Origin: Candidatus Limnocylindrales bacterium
Lineage (GTDB): Bacteria; Desulfobacterota; Binatia; UBA1149; CAITLU01
DNA: 64,000 nt
Direction: 5' to 3'
NCBI GenBank assembly: GCA_035571835.1
Contig: DATNBU010000040.1
Coordinates: 34,735-98,734, forward strand
Shown: one piece after another, positions 51,599-62,413 of the stretch
Layout: each line of letters starts with the position of its first letter
Numbering within the stretch: the stretch's first letter is position 1
The notes under the pieces: generated by a model
Told to the model about the DNA's origin: nothing
The model's database searches: none
What the model saw: only the letters and a program-made list of their open reading frames with translations
Program-made: the position numbers and the translations under genes

Positions 51599-52585
51599 GT
51601 GCCGCTCAACCTCAATCATCTGAGGATATTCCGCGAGGTTCTGGAGCAGGGGTCGATCACGGGTGCGGCCTCGGCTCTTCGCATCAGCCAGCCTGCGGTT
51701 TCCAGGCAGCTCGCCGAGTTCGAAGCGGCGCTCGGCACGCGGCTGGTCGACCGGCTTCCGAGAGGCATCCGCGCAACCGCCGCCGGCGAGATGCTCGGCG
51801 AGCGTGCACGCCGAATTTTTGCCGAGGAGCGCGCGGCCGAGCAGGACCTCGGCGAGCTGCTCGGCCTGCATCGCGGACACCTCGCGGTCGGCGCCAGCAC
51901 GACCATCGGCAGCTATCTGGTCCCGCAGGTCTTCGGCGACTTCGCCGTGCGCCATCGCGACATTGCGATCGATCTGAGGATCGGCAACACGCGCGCGATC
52001 CAGAACGACGTGCTCGAAGGCGAGCTCGACGTCGGACTGACCGAAGGATTCGCCGACGCCGAGCCGCTCGAATCCGAAGTCTTCCTTCACGACGAGATGG
52101 TCCTGATCGCCGGTCCCCATGCGTCCGGGCGCCCGCTTGCCGGCGTCACGTCGATTCATGCTGCCGAGCTGGCAAATGTTCCGTTCATCGTGCGCGAAGC
52201 CGGCTCGGGAACGCGCGAGGTGATCGAAGCCGCGCTTGCCGGGCGCGGAGTCGATGTCCGGCCGCACATGGTCCTCGGCAGCACCGAAGCCATCAAGAAT
52301 GCCGTCGTGCTGGGTCTCGGCGTCGCGATCGTTTCGAGGCTGACGGTGACGCTCGAGTGCGACATCGGTCGGTTGCGCGAGGTGGCGCTCGCCGATCTGC
52401 GCATCCACCGCGCGCTGCACTGCGTGACGCTGCGGGGAAAGCGGCCGAGCCCGGCGGCGACCGAATTCCTCGCGCTGCTGCGCGAGCGCTACGGCGCGGC
52501 CGGCGAGAGCGACGGTGCCGCAACGACGCCGAAGTCTTCGGGCGGATCCAAGCGGAAGCACAGGAAATCTCCGCTTCGCGGATGA
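51599..52585 (+). CDS. LysR family transcriptional regulator
   Basis: 328 residues from GTG 51599. The N-terminal helix-turn-helix is LNLNHLRIFREVLEQGSITGAASALRISQPAVSRQLAEFEAALG. The effector domain (LAVGASTTIGSYLVPQVFGDFAVRH, AGSGTREVIEAAL, VVLGLGVAIVSRL) resembles the CysL/CbbR-like subgroup. Divergence from the sulfite-reductase genes, with a LysR-type box between, makes it their likely activator. The tail after ~300 is Ser/Lys-rich (KSSGGSKRKHRKS) and overlaps the 3' end of the opposite pseudouridine-synthase gene by 97 bases. Confidence 0.92.
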   Translation: MPLNLNHLRIFREVLEQGSITGAASALRISQPAVSRQLAEFEAALGTRLVDRLPRGIRATAAGEMLGERARRIFAEERAAEQDLGELLGLHRGHLAVGASTTIGSYLVPQVFGDFAVRHRDIAIDLRIGNTRAIQNDVLEGELDVGLTEGFADAEPLESEVFLHDEMVLIAGPHASGRPLAGVTSIHAAELANVPFIVREAGSGTREVIEAALAGRGVDVRPHMVLGSTEAIKNAVVLGLGVAIVSRLTVTLECDIGRLREVALADLRIHRALHCVTLRGKRPSPAATEFLALLRERYGAAGESDGAATTPKSSGGSKRKHRKSPLRG

Positions 52586-53532
52586 CGGAAGCGAACTTCG
52601 CTGGCGTGAAGCGCGATTGCCCGCGCGTGGTTCTGCGCAATCTCGCGGCTTGCCGATTGCCCGCATGATGCGTCCGGCGAGCTGTCCGCGGGCTGGTACA
52701 GGTCGTCGAACAGAATCGGATGTCCGATGCTCGCAAGATGCACGCGAAGCTGGTGCGTGCGTCCGGTTTCGGGACGGAGCTCGACGAGCGTGCGATCCTC
52801 GCGGCGCGCGATCACCTTCCAGTGCGTGATCGCCCGCTGCATTCCGTCGGCCTGTACGCAGCGCCGTCCGCGCACTAGCGGATCGCGTCCGATTGCCGCA
52901 TCGATGATTCCCGCGTCGCGCTCGACCACGCCGGAGACCATCGCGACGTAGGTGCGCGAGAGCTCGCCGCGTTTCTGTTCGCGCACCAGGGCTGCTTTCG
53001 CTTCGGCGCTTCTCGCGACGACGAGAAGACCCGCCACCACGCGGTCGAGCCGCTGCACGACATGCGGCCGCCAGTTTCCCCACGGATGGCCCGGCCGCAC
53101 CCCGGCGTGAAACACGAGCGCATTGATGAGGGTGCGCTCGCGCCGGTCCGCGAGCGGATGCACGTGCATCCCGGCAGGCTTTGCGACCACCAGCACGTCG
53201 TCGTCTTCATGCAGGATCGCGACAGGGTGGTCCCACGGCGGATTCCATCGCGACGTGCTTTCGAGGCGGGCGAGCTCTGCGGCGTCGATCGAGATCCGGT
53301 CGCCGCCGTTCAGCCTGTCGATCGTCCGTCCCACCTGACCGCGATTGTCGGTATCCCGCCCGCGAAACGCGGAGCCCCCGTCTCGCGAGTCGATGGCAAC
53401 GAAGCCGCCGGTGATGAGGTCCCCGATTTCGGTGACGGGAACGGCGACCAGGCACGCCTTGAGATAATCGACGAGCCGCACGGACTCGATGCCCGGCGGG
53501 ACGACGTGCCGGATGGCTGCGGTCGGCGGCAT
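52489..53532 (-). CDS. RluA-family pseudouridine synthase with atypical active-site motif
   Basis: 347 residues from ATG 53532 (an ATG at 53589 adds 19). An S4-like N-terminal region is followed by the catalytic domain: ILHEDDDVLVVAKPAGMHVHP, then VVQRLDRVVAGLLVVARS with catalytic Asp163, LSRTYVAMVSGVVE and ELRPETGRTHQLRVHLASIGHPILFDDLY. The family motif HRLDxxTSG is QRLDRVVAG here; Asp is kept but His and Thr-Ser are changed. It isomerises uridine in rRNA or tRNA; the target is not assigned. It converges on, and overlaps, the LysR gene. Confidence 0.88.
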   Translation of the reverse strand: MPPTAAIRHVVPPGIESVRLVDYLKACLVAVPVTEIGDLITGGFVAIDSRDGGSAFRGRDTDNRGQVGRTIDRLNGGDRISIDAAELARLESTSRWNPPWDHPVAILHEDDDVLVVAKPAGMHVHPLADRRERTLINALVFHAGVRPGHPWGNWRPHVVQRLDRVVAGLLVVARSAEAKAALVREQKRGELSRTYVAMVSGVVERDAGIIDAAIGRDPLVRGRRCVQADGMQRAITHWKVIARREDRTLVELRPETGRTHQLRVHLASIGHPILFDDLYQPADSSPDASCGQSASREIAQNHARAIALHASEVRFRHPRSGDFLCFRLDPPEDFGVVAAPSLSPAAP

Positions 53533-53683
53533 GCATGCGGATAACCAAAAGCCGGCCGAGAGGCCAGCGCGAGACGTCGCGGCGGGCATCCCGACTTGAT
53601 GACCGTCGGCGACGATGCCGATGTTGCCGACCTGGCGTTGGACGGAAAGTGCATTCGCCGCGCGGTCCGTTTAATCTTCGCCG

Positions 53684-54271
53684 ATGCTGCTGATGATCGA
53701 TAACTATGACTCGTTCACCTACAACCTCGTGCAGTATCTCGGGGAGCTCGGTGCCGACGTCGAAGTGCATCGCAACGATGCGATCGACATCGCCGGTATC
53801 GAACGGCTCGCTCCCGAAGGCATCGTGATTTCGCCCGGACCGTGCACGCCGAACGAGGCCGGAATTTCGCTCGAGCTCGTCCAGTCGTTTGCAGGACGTA
53901 TTCCGATCCTCGGCGTGTGCCTCGGGCATCAGAGCATCGGACAGGTTTTCGGTGGGCGCGTCATTCGCGCGCCGCGGTTGATGCACGGCAAGACGTCGCT
54001 GATCCACCACGACGGACGCGGGATCTTCCGCGACCTCGAGAATCCGTTCATCGCCACCCGCTACCATTCGCTGATCGTCGAGCGCAGCACGCTGCCCGAC
54101 GTGCTCGAGATCAGCGCGTGGACCGACGAAGGCGAGATCATGGGGCTTCGCCATCGCACGCTGGCTGTGGACGGCGTACAGTTTCATCCCGAGTCGATCC
54201 TGACCCTCGAGGGCAAGCACCTGCTCGCAAATTTCCTCGCGACGCTGCCGAAGCACGCCAAAGCCGCGTAA
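53684..54271 (+). CDS. trpG: Anthranilate/aminodeoxychorismate synthase glutamine amidotransferase component
   Basis: 195 residues, complete class-I amidotransferase. [21 protein letters not shown] is the TrpG/PabA start, [12 protein letters not shown] follows, the nucleophile Cys79 is in [12 protein letters not shown], and the His/Glu pair is in VQFHPESI. It releases ammonia from glutamine for anthranilate (tryptophan) or aminodeoxychorismate (folate) synthesis. No trpE, trpD or pabB lies nearby, so the symbol trpG is the common one and the protein may serve both pathways. Confidence 0.93.
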   Translation: MLLMIDNYDSFTYNLVQYLGELGADVEVHRNDAIDIAGIERLAPEGIVISPGPCTPNEAGISLELVQSFAGRIPILGVCLGHQSIGQVFGGRVIRAPRLMHGKTSLIHHDGRGIFRDLENPFIATRYHSLIVERSTLPDVLEISAWTDEGEIMGLRHRTLAVDGVQFHPESILTLEGKHLLANFLATLPKHAKAA

Positions 54272-54402
54272 CGCACGGCGCGAACCACGCCAGCCGGCGG
54301 TTCAGTTCGTTCGCCGCAGCCTGCGCGGCGGAAGGATCTCGACGTCGACGCCTTCGCTTCAGTAGTCGGCAATCTCCGCTGCGCGTGTAGTCGTACGGCC
54401 CG

Positions 54403-55164
54403 TCATGCAGTCCGGCGTCGCCTGACGGCGACTTGGCCCGACTCGACCATGTCGCGAAAGACTCTGGCGTTGAGCGGCGCGCGCGTGTTCGCGTCGTTGT
54501 TGAAATACGCGTGCACGTCGATGTCGGAGCTCACGGCTTGCCGGCACAGCTCGGCCCATGGCCGCAGCTCGGCCTTGGTGTAGTCGTGGGCGGCTCCGCC
54601 CGCGAGACCGTGAAAGCGGAGATAGACGAAATCCGTCGTGCGCGTCGTGTTTTCCGGCATCGCAAGCGAGCTCAGCCAGACGTGCGCCGCGCGATGCTTC
54701 GCCAGAAGCGCGAACGTCTCGTCGCTCTCGTACCACGACGGATGGCGGAACTCGACGGCGTGGCGGAAGCGCCTGGGAACAGACGCAAGGAAGCGGTCGA
54801 GCCGTTCGGGATCGAAACGCATCGTCGGTGGAAGCTGCCACAGGATGGGACCGCACTTCTCCCTGAGCAGCCGGGCACGATCGAAGAAGACCTTGATCGA
54901 CTGCGGCTCGACCGCAAGCCGTTTCATATGGGTAATGAAGCGGCTGCCCTTGACCGCGAAGCGGAATCCCGGCGGCGAGCGCCGGTACCATCCGCGCACG
55001 ACCTCGGGGTTCTGCAGCCGATAAAAGCTCGCATTGATCTCGACGGATCGGAAATGGTCCGCATAGAATTCGAGGCGGTCGACGCGTCCGGAACCGGAAG
55101 GGTAAAACGATCCGCCCCAGCTCTTGTAGATCCATCCGCTGGTGCCGACGAAAAGGCGATCCAT
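54403..55164 (-). CDS. DUF72 family protein
   Basis: 253 residues from ATG 55164. It begins DRLFVGTSGWIYKSWGGSFYP, the DUF72 signature, with FRSVEINASFYRLQ, FRFAVKGSRFITHMKRL, GPILWQLPPTMRFDPERLDRFLASV and VYLRFHGLAGG, all in family order over a TIM-barrel-like fold. The function is unknown. The gene is divergent from topoisomerase IB. The upstream extension of its frame to 55323 is not family sequence. DUF72 genes often neighbour DNA-repair or ligase-type genes, which fits loosely here. Confidence 0.9.
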   Translation of the reverse strand: MDRLFVGTSGWIYKSWGGSFYPSGSGRVDRLEFYADHFRSVEINASFYRLQNPEVVRGWYRRSPPGFRFAVKGSRFITHMKRLAVEPQSIKVFFDRARLLREKCGPILWQLPPTMRFDPERLDRFLASVPRRFRHAVEFRHPSWYESDETFALLAKHRAAHVWLSSLAMPENTTRTTDFVYLRFHGLAGGAAHDYTKAELRPWAELCRQAVSSDIDVHAYFNNDANTRAPLNARVFRDMVESGQVAVRRRRTA

Positions 55165-55255
55165 GAAACACGCTATAGCAGCGCATTCCCGATCCAGCAG
55201 CGCAAGAACGCGCACGTCGAAAAGGTCGGACTCGTCCGCGTCGCGACGCGTCCGC

Positions 55256-56422
55256 ATGAGGCGCGTCTCGTCGAAATCCCGAAACGCTCCGCCGCCATCG
55301 AAGGACTCGATCGAGACCGCCATCGAGTCGGCAGCAGAGGCCGGTCTTACCTACGTTACCGATGACCGCCCCGGCTTTCGCCGCATCCGTTCCGGCGCGG
55401 GGTTCCGCTATGTCGATGACAAGGGAAAGACCATTCGCTCGCGCGAGCACCTCGAGCGCATCCGGTCGCTCGTCATTCCGCCGGCGTGGAAGGACGTATG
55501 GATCTGCCCGACGGCCAACGGCCATCTGCAGGCAACGGGTCGCGATGCGCGCGGCCGCAAGCAGCATCGCTATCATCCCGGATGGCGCGACGTGCGCGAC
55601 TCGACCAAGTTCGACCGCCTGATCGAGTTCGCCCGCACGGTTCCGAAGATTCGCCGCAACGTCGCGCGCGATCTGCGACGCAGCGGCCTCGGCCGCGAGC
55701 GCGTGCTCGCCGCGGTGGTTCGCCTGATGGACCTGACGGCGATCCGCGTCGGCAACGAGGAGTATGCTCGCGACAACAAGTCGTACGGGCTCACCACGCT
55801 CAAGGACCAGCACGCGAAGATTCGCGGCGGCGTGATCCGCTTCTGCTTCCGAGGCAAAAGCGGCAAGCAGCACGAAGTCGAGCTCAGCGACCCGCGCCTC
55901 GCGAAAATCGTCAAGGGTTGCCAGGACATTCCCGGCCAGGATCTGTTCCAGTATTACGACGACGACGGCGAGCGCCGCGACGTGACGTCACGCGATGTGA
56001 ACGACTACCTGCACCAGGCCGCAGGCGGCGCGGACTACAGCGCGCGCGATTTCCGCACGTGGACGGGAACCGTGCTCGCGATGACCGAGCTCCAGCAGCG
56101 GCAGTGCGACGGAGCAGGCGAGATCAAGCGGAACCTCAGCGACGGCGTGCGCGCGGTGGCGTCCAGGCTCGGAAACACGCCCGCGGTCTGCCGCCGCTGC
56201 TACATTCATCCGTACGTCATCCAGAGGTACACCGACGGCAAGCTTCCCGGCGCAAACTCGCGCGCAAGCTCACGGCTCGCCGCAGCCACGAGGGCGCGGG
56301 CGACTTCGCTCAGCCCGCTCGAGAAGGCGACGGTGTCGTTCCTGCAGTGCTGCCGGCGTGAAGAAAAAGCCGGACGCAGGGCGGCCACGTCAAAGCGCGC
56401 GCGCAAAGCGTCGCGCGCCTGA
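55256..56422 (+). CDS. DNA topoisomerase IB (poxvirus/bacterial type)
   Basis: 388 residues from ATG 55256; the frame continues upstream to 55142 but reads as Ser/Arg-rich, non-family sequence that would overlap the DUF72 start. The N-terminal domain is TYVTDDRPGFRRIRSGAGFRYVDDKGK, IPPAWKDVWICP. The catalytic domain has AIRVGNEEYARDNKSYGLTTLKDQH (Arg and Lys of the active site), DFRTWTGTVLA and catalytic Tyr316 in RRCYIHPYVI. It relaxes supercoils through a 3'-phosphotyrosyl bond without ATP or metal. The C-terminal ~40 residues are basic. Confidence 0.93.
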   Translation: MRRVSSKSRNAPPPSKDSIETAIESAAEAGLTYVTDDRPGFRRIRSGAGFRYVDDKGKTIRSREHLERIRSLVIPPAWKDVWICPTANGHLQATGRDARGRKQHRYHPGWRDVRDSTKFDRLIEFARTVPKIRRNVARDLRRSGLGRERVLAAVVRLMDLTAIRVGNEEYARDNKSYGLTTLKDQHAKIRGGVIRFCFRGKSGKQHEVELSDPRLAKIVKGCQDIPGQDLFQYYDDDGERRDVTSRDVNDYLHQAAGGADYSARDFRTWTGTVLAMTELQQRQCDGAGEIKRNLSDGVRAVASRLGNTPAVCRRCYIHPYVIQRYTDGKLPGANSRASSRLAAATRARATSLSPLEKATVSFLQCCRREEKAGRRAATSKRARKASRA

Positions 56423-56492
56423 CTGGACCGCACCGTGTGCTGACCTCGACGACCTCGGCCGCCGACCCCGAAGCACACGGTGCGCATCGGTC

Positions 56493-56864
56493 TCAACGGC
56501 TGTGCTCGACGTCCGCCGGGATGCCGTGCTGACCTTTGATGTTCGTCTGCGGCTCGTTGTCATCGAACTTCGCGCGGCGCCCGCCTTTGCGCGCGGGATG
56601 TTTGTCGTCGCGGTCGCGGGCAAATCCCTGGTCTTCGCTTCCGCCGCCGCCTTGCCGCGTCGACGACTCGTCTTCGCGTGCGAACGGCGCATCGCCGCGA
56701 CGCGCGCACTGCGCGTCCGGATCGCTGCCGGCGCCCGCTCCGCCGAGTCCTGTCTGCGGCGTTTCGCCGTATTCGTATTCCTGCCCGGATTGGTGCGGGT
56801 GCCTCTCCCGTTTGTCGAGCGGAATTTTGGTGGTGCTGGTATGTCTGGAATCGCATTTCGACAT
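56493..56864 (-). CDS. Small hydrophilic protein of unknown function
   Basis: 123 residues from ATG 56864, preceded by AAGGAGA at good spacing. It is almost wholly charged and polar (DKRERHPHQSGQEYEYGETPQTGLG, REDESSTRQGGGGSEDQG, DRDDKHPARKGGRRAKFDD), with few hydrophobic residues, so probably disordered. It resembles hydrophilin or stress-type proteins in composition only. It faces topoisomerase IB at its 3' end. The strong ribosome site is the main support that it is real. Confidence 0.6.
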   Translation of the reverse strand: MSKCDSRHTSTTKIPLDKRERHPHQSGQEYEYGETPQTGLGGAGAGSDPDAQCARRGDAPFAREDESSTRQGGGGSEDQGFARDRDDKHPARKGGRRAKFDDNEPQTNIKGQHGIPADVEHSR

Positions 56865-57044
56865 GGCAATCTCCTTGCCCGCGATGCGGGTCACTCGTGA
56901 ACGCGACCCCGGCCCGCGCACCATTATTCACGCTCGCCAATGTCGTTCCGGTTCTTTGACCCCGGAAGTGCGATTCCCCCATGCGCACGCTTTATGGCTC
57001 GCATGGAATTGATGGCGGAGCCTCGCACGCGCTAGCACGCGGCA

Positions 57045-58232
57045 ATGGGTACCGACCGAGCCGCCGAGGGCGCATGCCTGAGCGAGCCCGAGCTGCTCGC
57101 GTGGCTGACGCTGTCGCTGTGCATCGATGGGCGCCCCGGTGCGTGGCTCCGACTGGCGGATGCGTACGGCGGAGCCGCCGAGGTGGTTGCGGCCGATGAC
57201 GAGCAGCTGGCGACGAGCGGCGCATCGCCGGCGGCGATCGCACTGCTGCGGGACGCTGCATCACGCTCCGCAAAGGTGCTCGAGACGTGCCGGCGTCTCG
57301 CGATCGAGATCGCTCCAAGGGGCTCTCCTGGCTACCCGGAAATCCTCGCCGGCATCCCCGACCCGCCGATCGTGCTGTTCTTTCGCGGCGCTCCTCCATC
57401 GAAGCTGTCGGACGGCAGGGAGGCGGACCCCGACGATGAGAACGCAGCGCTGGTCTCGGTCGCAATCGTCGGGGCACGCCGGTGCACCGCATATGGAGAA
57501 CGAACGGCGCGGCGTCTCGGCCGCGAGGTGGCCGAAGCGGGCATCGTGGTCACGAGCGGGCTCGCGCGCGGGATCGACGGGGCGGCGCACCGCGGTGCAC
57601 TCGAGGCAGGCCGCACGCTGGCGGTGCTCGCCGGTGGTCTGGACCGGGTCTATCCCGGCGAGCACCGGGAGCTTGCCGACCGCATCGTGGACAAAGGCGG
57701 CAGCCTCGTCTCCGAGCAGCCGCCCGGGGCACGACCGCTCGCGTGGCTGTTCCCGTACCGCAACCGCATCATCACCGGCGTTTCGGCTGCGACGGTGGTC
57801 GTCGAGGCGAGCCATCGCAGCGGCTCGCTGGCCAGCGTCCGTCACGCGCTGGAGCAGGGCCGCGAGGTCTTCGCGGTTCCCGGTCCGATCGACTCCCCGG
57901 CCTGCGAAGGGACCAACCAGCTGCTCGTCGACGGCGCTCCGCCATTTTGCCGGCTGACCGATCTCCGCATCGTTCGCGGACTCTCGAAACGGATCGAACT
58001 AACGACCTCTAAACACTTGCACGAAAAGAAGATTTCCCTTGCAACGATGAGCCCCGACGAAGCCTCGCTTCTGACTGCAATCCGCGCCGGTGCCGCCACC
58101 CCGGATGAGATCATGACGGCGACCGCGCTTGACGGCACACGAGTTCTGACGTTGTTAACGGCCCTCGAACTGGACGGCCTGGTTCGCCGTGAGGACCATG
58201 GACGCTTTCGAGCGACGGTCCGGGGCGTGTGA
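57045..58232 (+). CDS. dprA: DNA-processing protein DprA
   Basis: 395 residues. The N-terminal SAM-like region (LAWLTLSLCIDGRPGAWLRLADAYG) precedes the Rossmann-like core: SVAIVGARRCTAYGERTARRLG, VTSGLARGIDGAAHRGALEAG, TLAVLAGGLDRVYPGEHRELADRI, PLAWLFPYRNRIITGVSAATVVVEA, REVFAVPGPIDSPACEGTNQLL. The C-terminal winged helix is LLTAIRAGAATPDEIMTATALDG. It loads RecA on incoming single-stranded DNA. It is the first gene of the dprA-topA-trmFO-glnE run, with topA 78 bases on. No ribosome site is obvious at the ATG. Confidence 0.95.
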   Translation: MGTDRAAEGACLSEPELLAWLTLSLCIDGRPGAWLRLADAYGGAAEVVAADDEQLATSGASPAAIALLRDAASRSAKVLETCRRLAIEIAPRGSPGYPEILAGIPDPPIVLFFRGAPPSKLSDGREADPDDENAALVSVAIVGARRCTAYGERTARRLGREVAEAGIVVTSGLARGIDGAAHRGALEAGRTLAVLAGGLDRVYPGEHRELADRIVDKGGSLVSEQPPGARPLAWLFPYRNRIITGVSAATVVVEASHRSGSLASVRHALEQGREVFAVPGPIDSPACEGTNQLLVDGAPPFCRLTDLRIVRGLSKRIELTTSKHLHEKKISLATMSPDEASLLTAIRAGAATPDEIMTATALDGTRVLTLLTALELDGLVRREDHGRFRATVRGV

Positions 58233-58310
58233 TTTCGTGGCCGTCGCCATCCTTAGACTACCTGACGCCGACACGCAGCCAGACAAGCAGCAAGGAACTA
58301 CAGAAAAGAG

Positions 58311-60704
58311 ATGCCCGCCAGAAACCTCGTCATCGTCGAGTCGCCCGCCAAGGCCAAGACCCTGGCCCGATACCTTGGGCGCGACTTCCAGGTCGAGGCC
58401 TCGGTCGGCCATCTGGTCGATCTCCCCAAGAGCAAGCTCGGCGTCGACGTCGAGAAAGACTTCCTGCCCGACTACGAGGTCATCCGCGGCAAAGCCAAGG
58501 TCATCAAGGACCTGAGGGCGGCGGCCAAGGGCAAGGAGCGCATCTACCTGGCGCCCGATCCCGACCGCGAGGGCGAGGCCATCGCGTTCCACATCCGCGA
58601 GCACGTCGTCCCGAAGAACTTCAAGGGCGAAGTCCACCGCGTCCTCTTCAACGAGATCACCAAGAGCGCCGTGCAGAAGGCGATCAAGACGCCGAGCCAC
58701 ATCGACACGAGCAAGTTCGAGGCCCAGCAGGCCCGCCGCGTGATCGACCGCCTGGTGGGCTACCAGATCAGCCCGCTCTTGTGGGACAAGGTGCGCCGCG
58801 GGCTTTCGGCCGGCCGCGTGCAGTCGGTCGCGGTGAGGCTGCTGGTCGAACGCGAGCGCGAAATCCAGGGATTCGTTTCCGTCGAGTACTGGCAGCTGAC
58901 CGCCAGGTTGTTTCAGGATGCGGCCAGGGGCGAGCCGCAGATGTTCGACGCGCGGCTCGTCGAAGTCGACGGCAACAAGATCGACACGAGAAACCTGAAA
59001 GCGGTCGTCAGCACGAACGGCGACGGTGCTTCGGCCGAAGCGGCCGACAAACGGTTCTTCATCTCCGACGAAGCGCAGGCTCGCGCGCTCGAAGCACGTT
59101 TCCGCGCGGCCACCGACTGGCGTGTCACCGACGTCAAGCGCACCGAGCGGCAAAGGCGGCCGGCGCCGCCGTTCATCACGTCGACGCTCCAGCAGGAAGC
59201 GTCGCGCAAGCACGGGTTCCAGCCGCGGCGCACGATGTCCGCGGCGCAGCGTCTGTACGAAGGCATCGATCTCGGCGAGGAAGGCACGACCGGCCTGATC
59301 ACGTACATGCGTACCGATTCGACGCGCGTCTCGCCCGACGCACAGGTCGCGGCGCTTTCGTACGTGAAGGGCGCGTTCGGTGACGCTTTCGCCCCGTCGC
59401 AGCCGAACCAGTACAAGAGCAAGAAAAGCGCGCAGGACGCCCACGAAGCGATCCGTCCGACGTCGCTCGACTATCCGCCCGACAAGGTGCGCCAGTTCCT
59501 GCCGTCCGACGAATTCAAGGTCTACACGCTCATCTGGAACCGCTTCCTTGCCAGCCAGATGTCGCCGGCGATCTACGACCAGACCTCGGTCGACATCGAA
59601 GCCGCCGGCGGGCGTTTCCGCTCGAGCGGTCAGGTGCTCAAGTTCGCAGGCTTCCTGCGCGTGTACGAAGAAGGCCGCGACGCGCCCGACGAGAACGACG
59701 ATGCGGCTTCGCTGCCGGATCTTTCGCCCGACGAACGCCTCGCGCTCGAGTCGCTCGCGGCCACGCAGCACTTCACACAGCCGCCGCCGCGCTTCTCGCA
59801 GGCGACGCTGATCCGCGAGCTGGAAGAACGCGGCATCGGCCGCCCGTCGACGTACGCGACGATCATGTCGACGATCATCGGGCGCGAGTACGTGCGCCAG
59901 GATGAGCAGCGCCGCCTCGTGCCGACCGAGCTCGGAACGCTCGTCACCGACCTTCTCGTCGAATCGTTCCCCGACATCCTCAACGCCGAGTTCACCGCCG
60001 AGCTCGAGGACAAGCTCGACGACGTCGAAGAAGGCAAGAGCGGCTGGCTCGATGCGACGCGCGGCTTCTACAAACCGTTCCGCGCCGATCTCGACCGCGC
60101 CAAGCTCGAGATGCGCGACGTCAAGCGCGAGGTGCGCGAGACCGAGCTGCCGTGCCCGAAGTGCGGCAAGACGCTCGTCATCAAGTGGGGACGCAACGGC
60201 GAGTTCGCCGCGTGTCCGTCTTTCCCCGAGTGCCGCTTCACTTCCAACTTCACGCGCAAGGAAGACGGCTCGGTGGTGCTCGACGAGGCCGAGGAAACCG
60301 ACGAGACGTGCGAGAAGTGCGGCTCGGCGATGACGTACAAGTTCTCCAAGTTCGGCCGCTTCCTCGGATGCTCGGCGTATCCCGAGTGCAAGAACATCAA
60401 GTCGGCCAATCAGGCGATTCCGCTCGGGATCCAGTGCCCGAAGGATCTCGGCGGCTGCGGCGAAGGCGAGCTCGTGCAGAAGGTCTCGCGGCGCGGCAAG
60501 ATCTTCTACAGCTGCAACCGCTATCCGGACTGCAAGTACGCGCTGTGGGATCGTCCGGTCGAAACTCCTTGTCCAGAGTGCGAGGCACCATTCATCGTCG
60601 AGAAGACGACGAAGCGCGCCGGCACGGTGCGGCGCTGCACTCGCGAGGGCTGCACGTATTCGGAGACGATGGACGAAGGGCCCGTGCTTCAGGAAGAAGC
60701 TTGA
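58311..60704 (+). CDS. topA: DNA topoisomerase I (type IA)
   Basis: 797 residues. The Toprim domain begins NLVIVESPAKAKTLARYLG and has LAPDPDREGEAIAFHI. The catalytic Tyr is in GLITYMRTDSTRVS, with RPTSL after it. Four C-terminal zinc-ribbon units follow, with CPKCGKTL...C....C, CEKCGSAM...C....C, CPKDLGGC...C....C and CPECEAPF...C....C spacing. It removes negative supercoils with a 5'-phosphotyrosine intermediate and Mg2+. The order dprA-topA-trmFO is widely conserved. An AAAAGAG site precedes the ATG. Confidence 0.97.
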   Translation: MPARNLVIVESPAKAKTLARYLGRDFQVEASVGHLVDLPKSKLGVDVEKDFLPDYEVIRGKAKVIKDLRAAAKGKERIYLAPDPDREGEAIAFHIREHVVPKNFKGEVHRVLFNEITKSAVQKAIKTPSHIDTSKFEAQQARRVIDRLVGYQISPLLWDKVRRGLSAGRVQSVAVRLLVEREREIQGFVSVEYWQLTARLFQDAARGEPQMFDARLVEVDGNKIDTRNLKAVVSTNGDGASAEAADKRFFISDEAQARALEARFRAATDWRVTDVKRTERQRRPAPPFITSTLQQEASRKHGFQPRRTMSAAQRLYEGIDLGEEGTTGLITYMRTDSTRVSPDAQVAALSYVKGAFGDAFAPSQPNQYKSKKSAQDAHEAIRPTSLDYPPDKVRQFLPSDEFKVYTLIWNRFLASQMSPAIYDQTSVDIEAAGGRFRSSGQVLKFAGFLRVYEEGRDAPDENDDAASLPDLSPDERLALESLAATQHFTQPPPRFSQATLIRELEERGIGRPSTYATIMSTIIGREYVRQDEQRRLVPTELGTLVTDLLVESFPDILNAEFTAELEDKLDDVEEGKSGWLDATRGFYKPFRADLDRAKLEMRDVKREVRETELPCPKCGKTLVIKWGRNGEFAACPSFPECRFTSNFTRKEDGSVVLDEAEETDETCEKCGSAMTYKFSKFGRFLGCSAYPECKNIKSANQAIPLGIQCPKDLGGCGEGELVQKVSRRGKIFYSCNRYPDCKYALWDRPVETPCPECEAPFIVEKTTKRAGTVRRCTREGCTYSETMDEGPVLQEEA

Positions 60705-60728
60705 ACGCATGCACGCGGATTTCCGTAA

Positions 60729-60938
60729 TGCGCGCGGTCGGCGCGGGCGCATCGGCGCGCTCGCTTTAGTCCTCGCTTCGCTGCGGAACGACTCGCACGC
60801 CGACGCATCCGCACCGCCCGCGGGTTCCGGTAGTGCGCGCGGTCGGCGCGGGTGCATCGGCGCGCTCGCTTTAGTCCTCGCATCGCTGCGGAACGACTCG
60901 CACGCCGACGCACCCGCACCGCCCGCGGGGTTCGGTGG
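60729..60938. repeat. 105-bp tandem direct repeat between topA and trmFO
   Basis: Two adjacent copies (60729-60833, 60834-60938) are about 95% alike, followed by the first bases of a third. Each contains GCGCTCGCTTTAGTCCTCGC and GAACGACTCGCACGCCGACG. The unit is 35 codons long, so frames stay open through it, but I see no ribosome site or family match for the 88-codon frame 60709-60975. It fills nearly the whole topA-trmFO gap. Confidence 0.85.
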
Positions 60939-60971
60939 GGCGCGCTTGTCCGCGGCTTCTGAGGCCGCGCT

Positions 60972-62411
<1,440 letters not shown>

Positions 62412-62413
62412 CG

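Noticed and set aside
60729..60938. CRISPR array
   Set aside because: Two long adjacent copies without spacers; no cas genes in the window.
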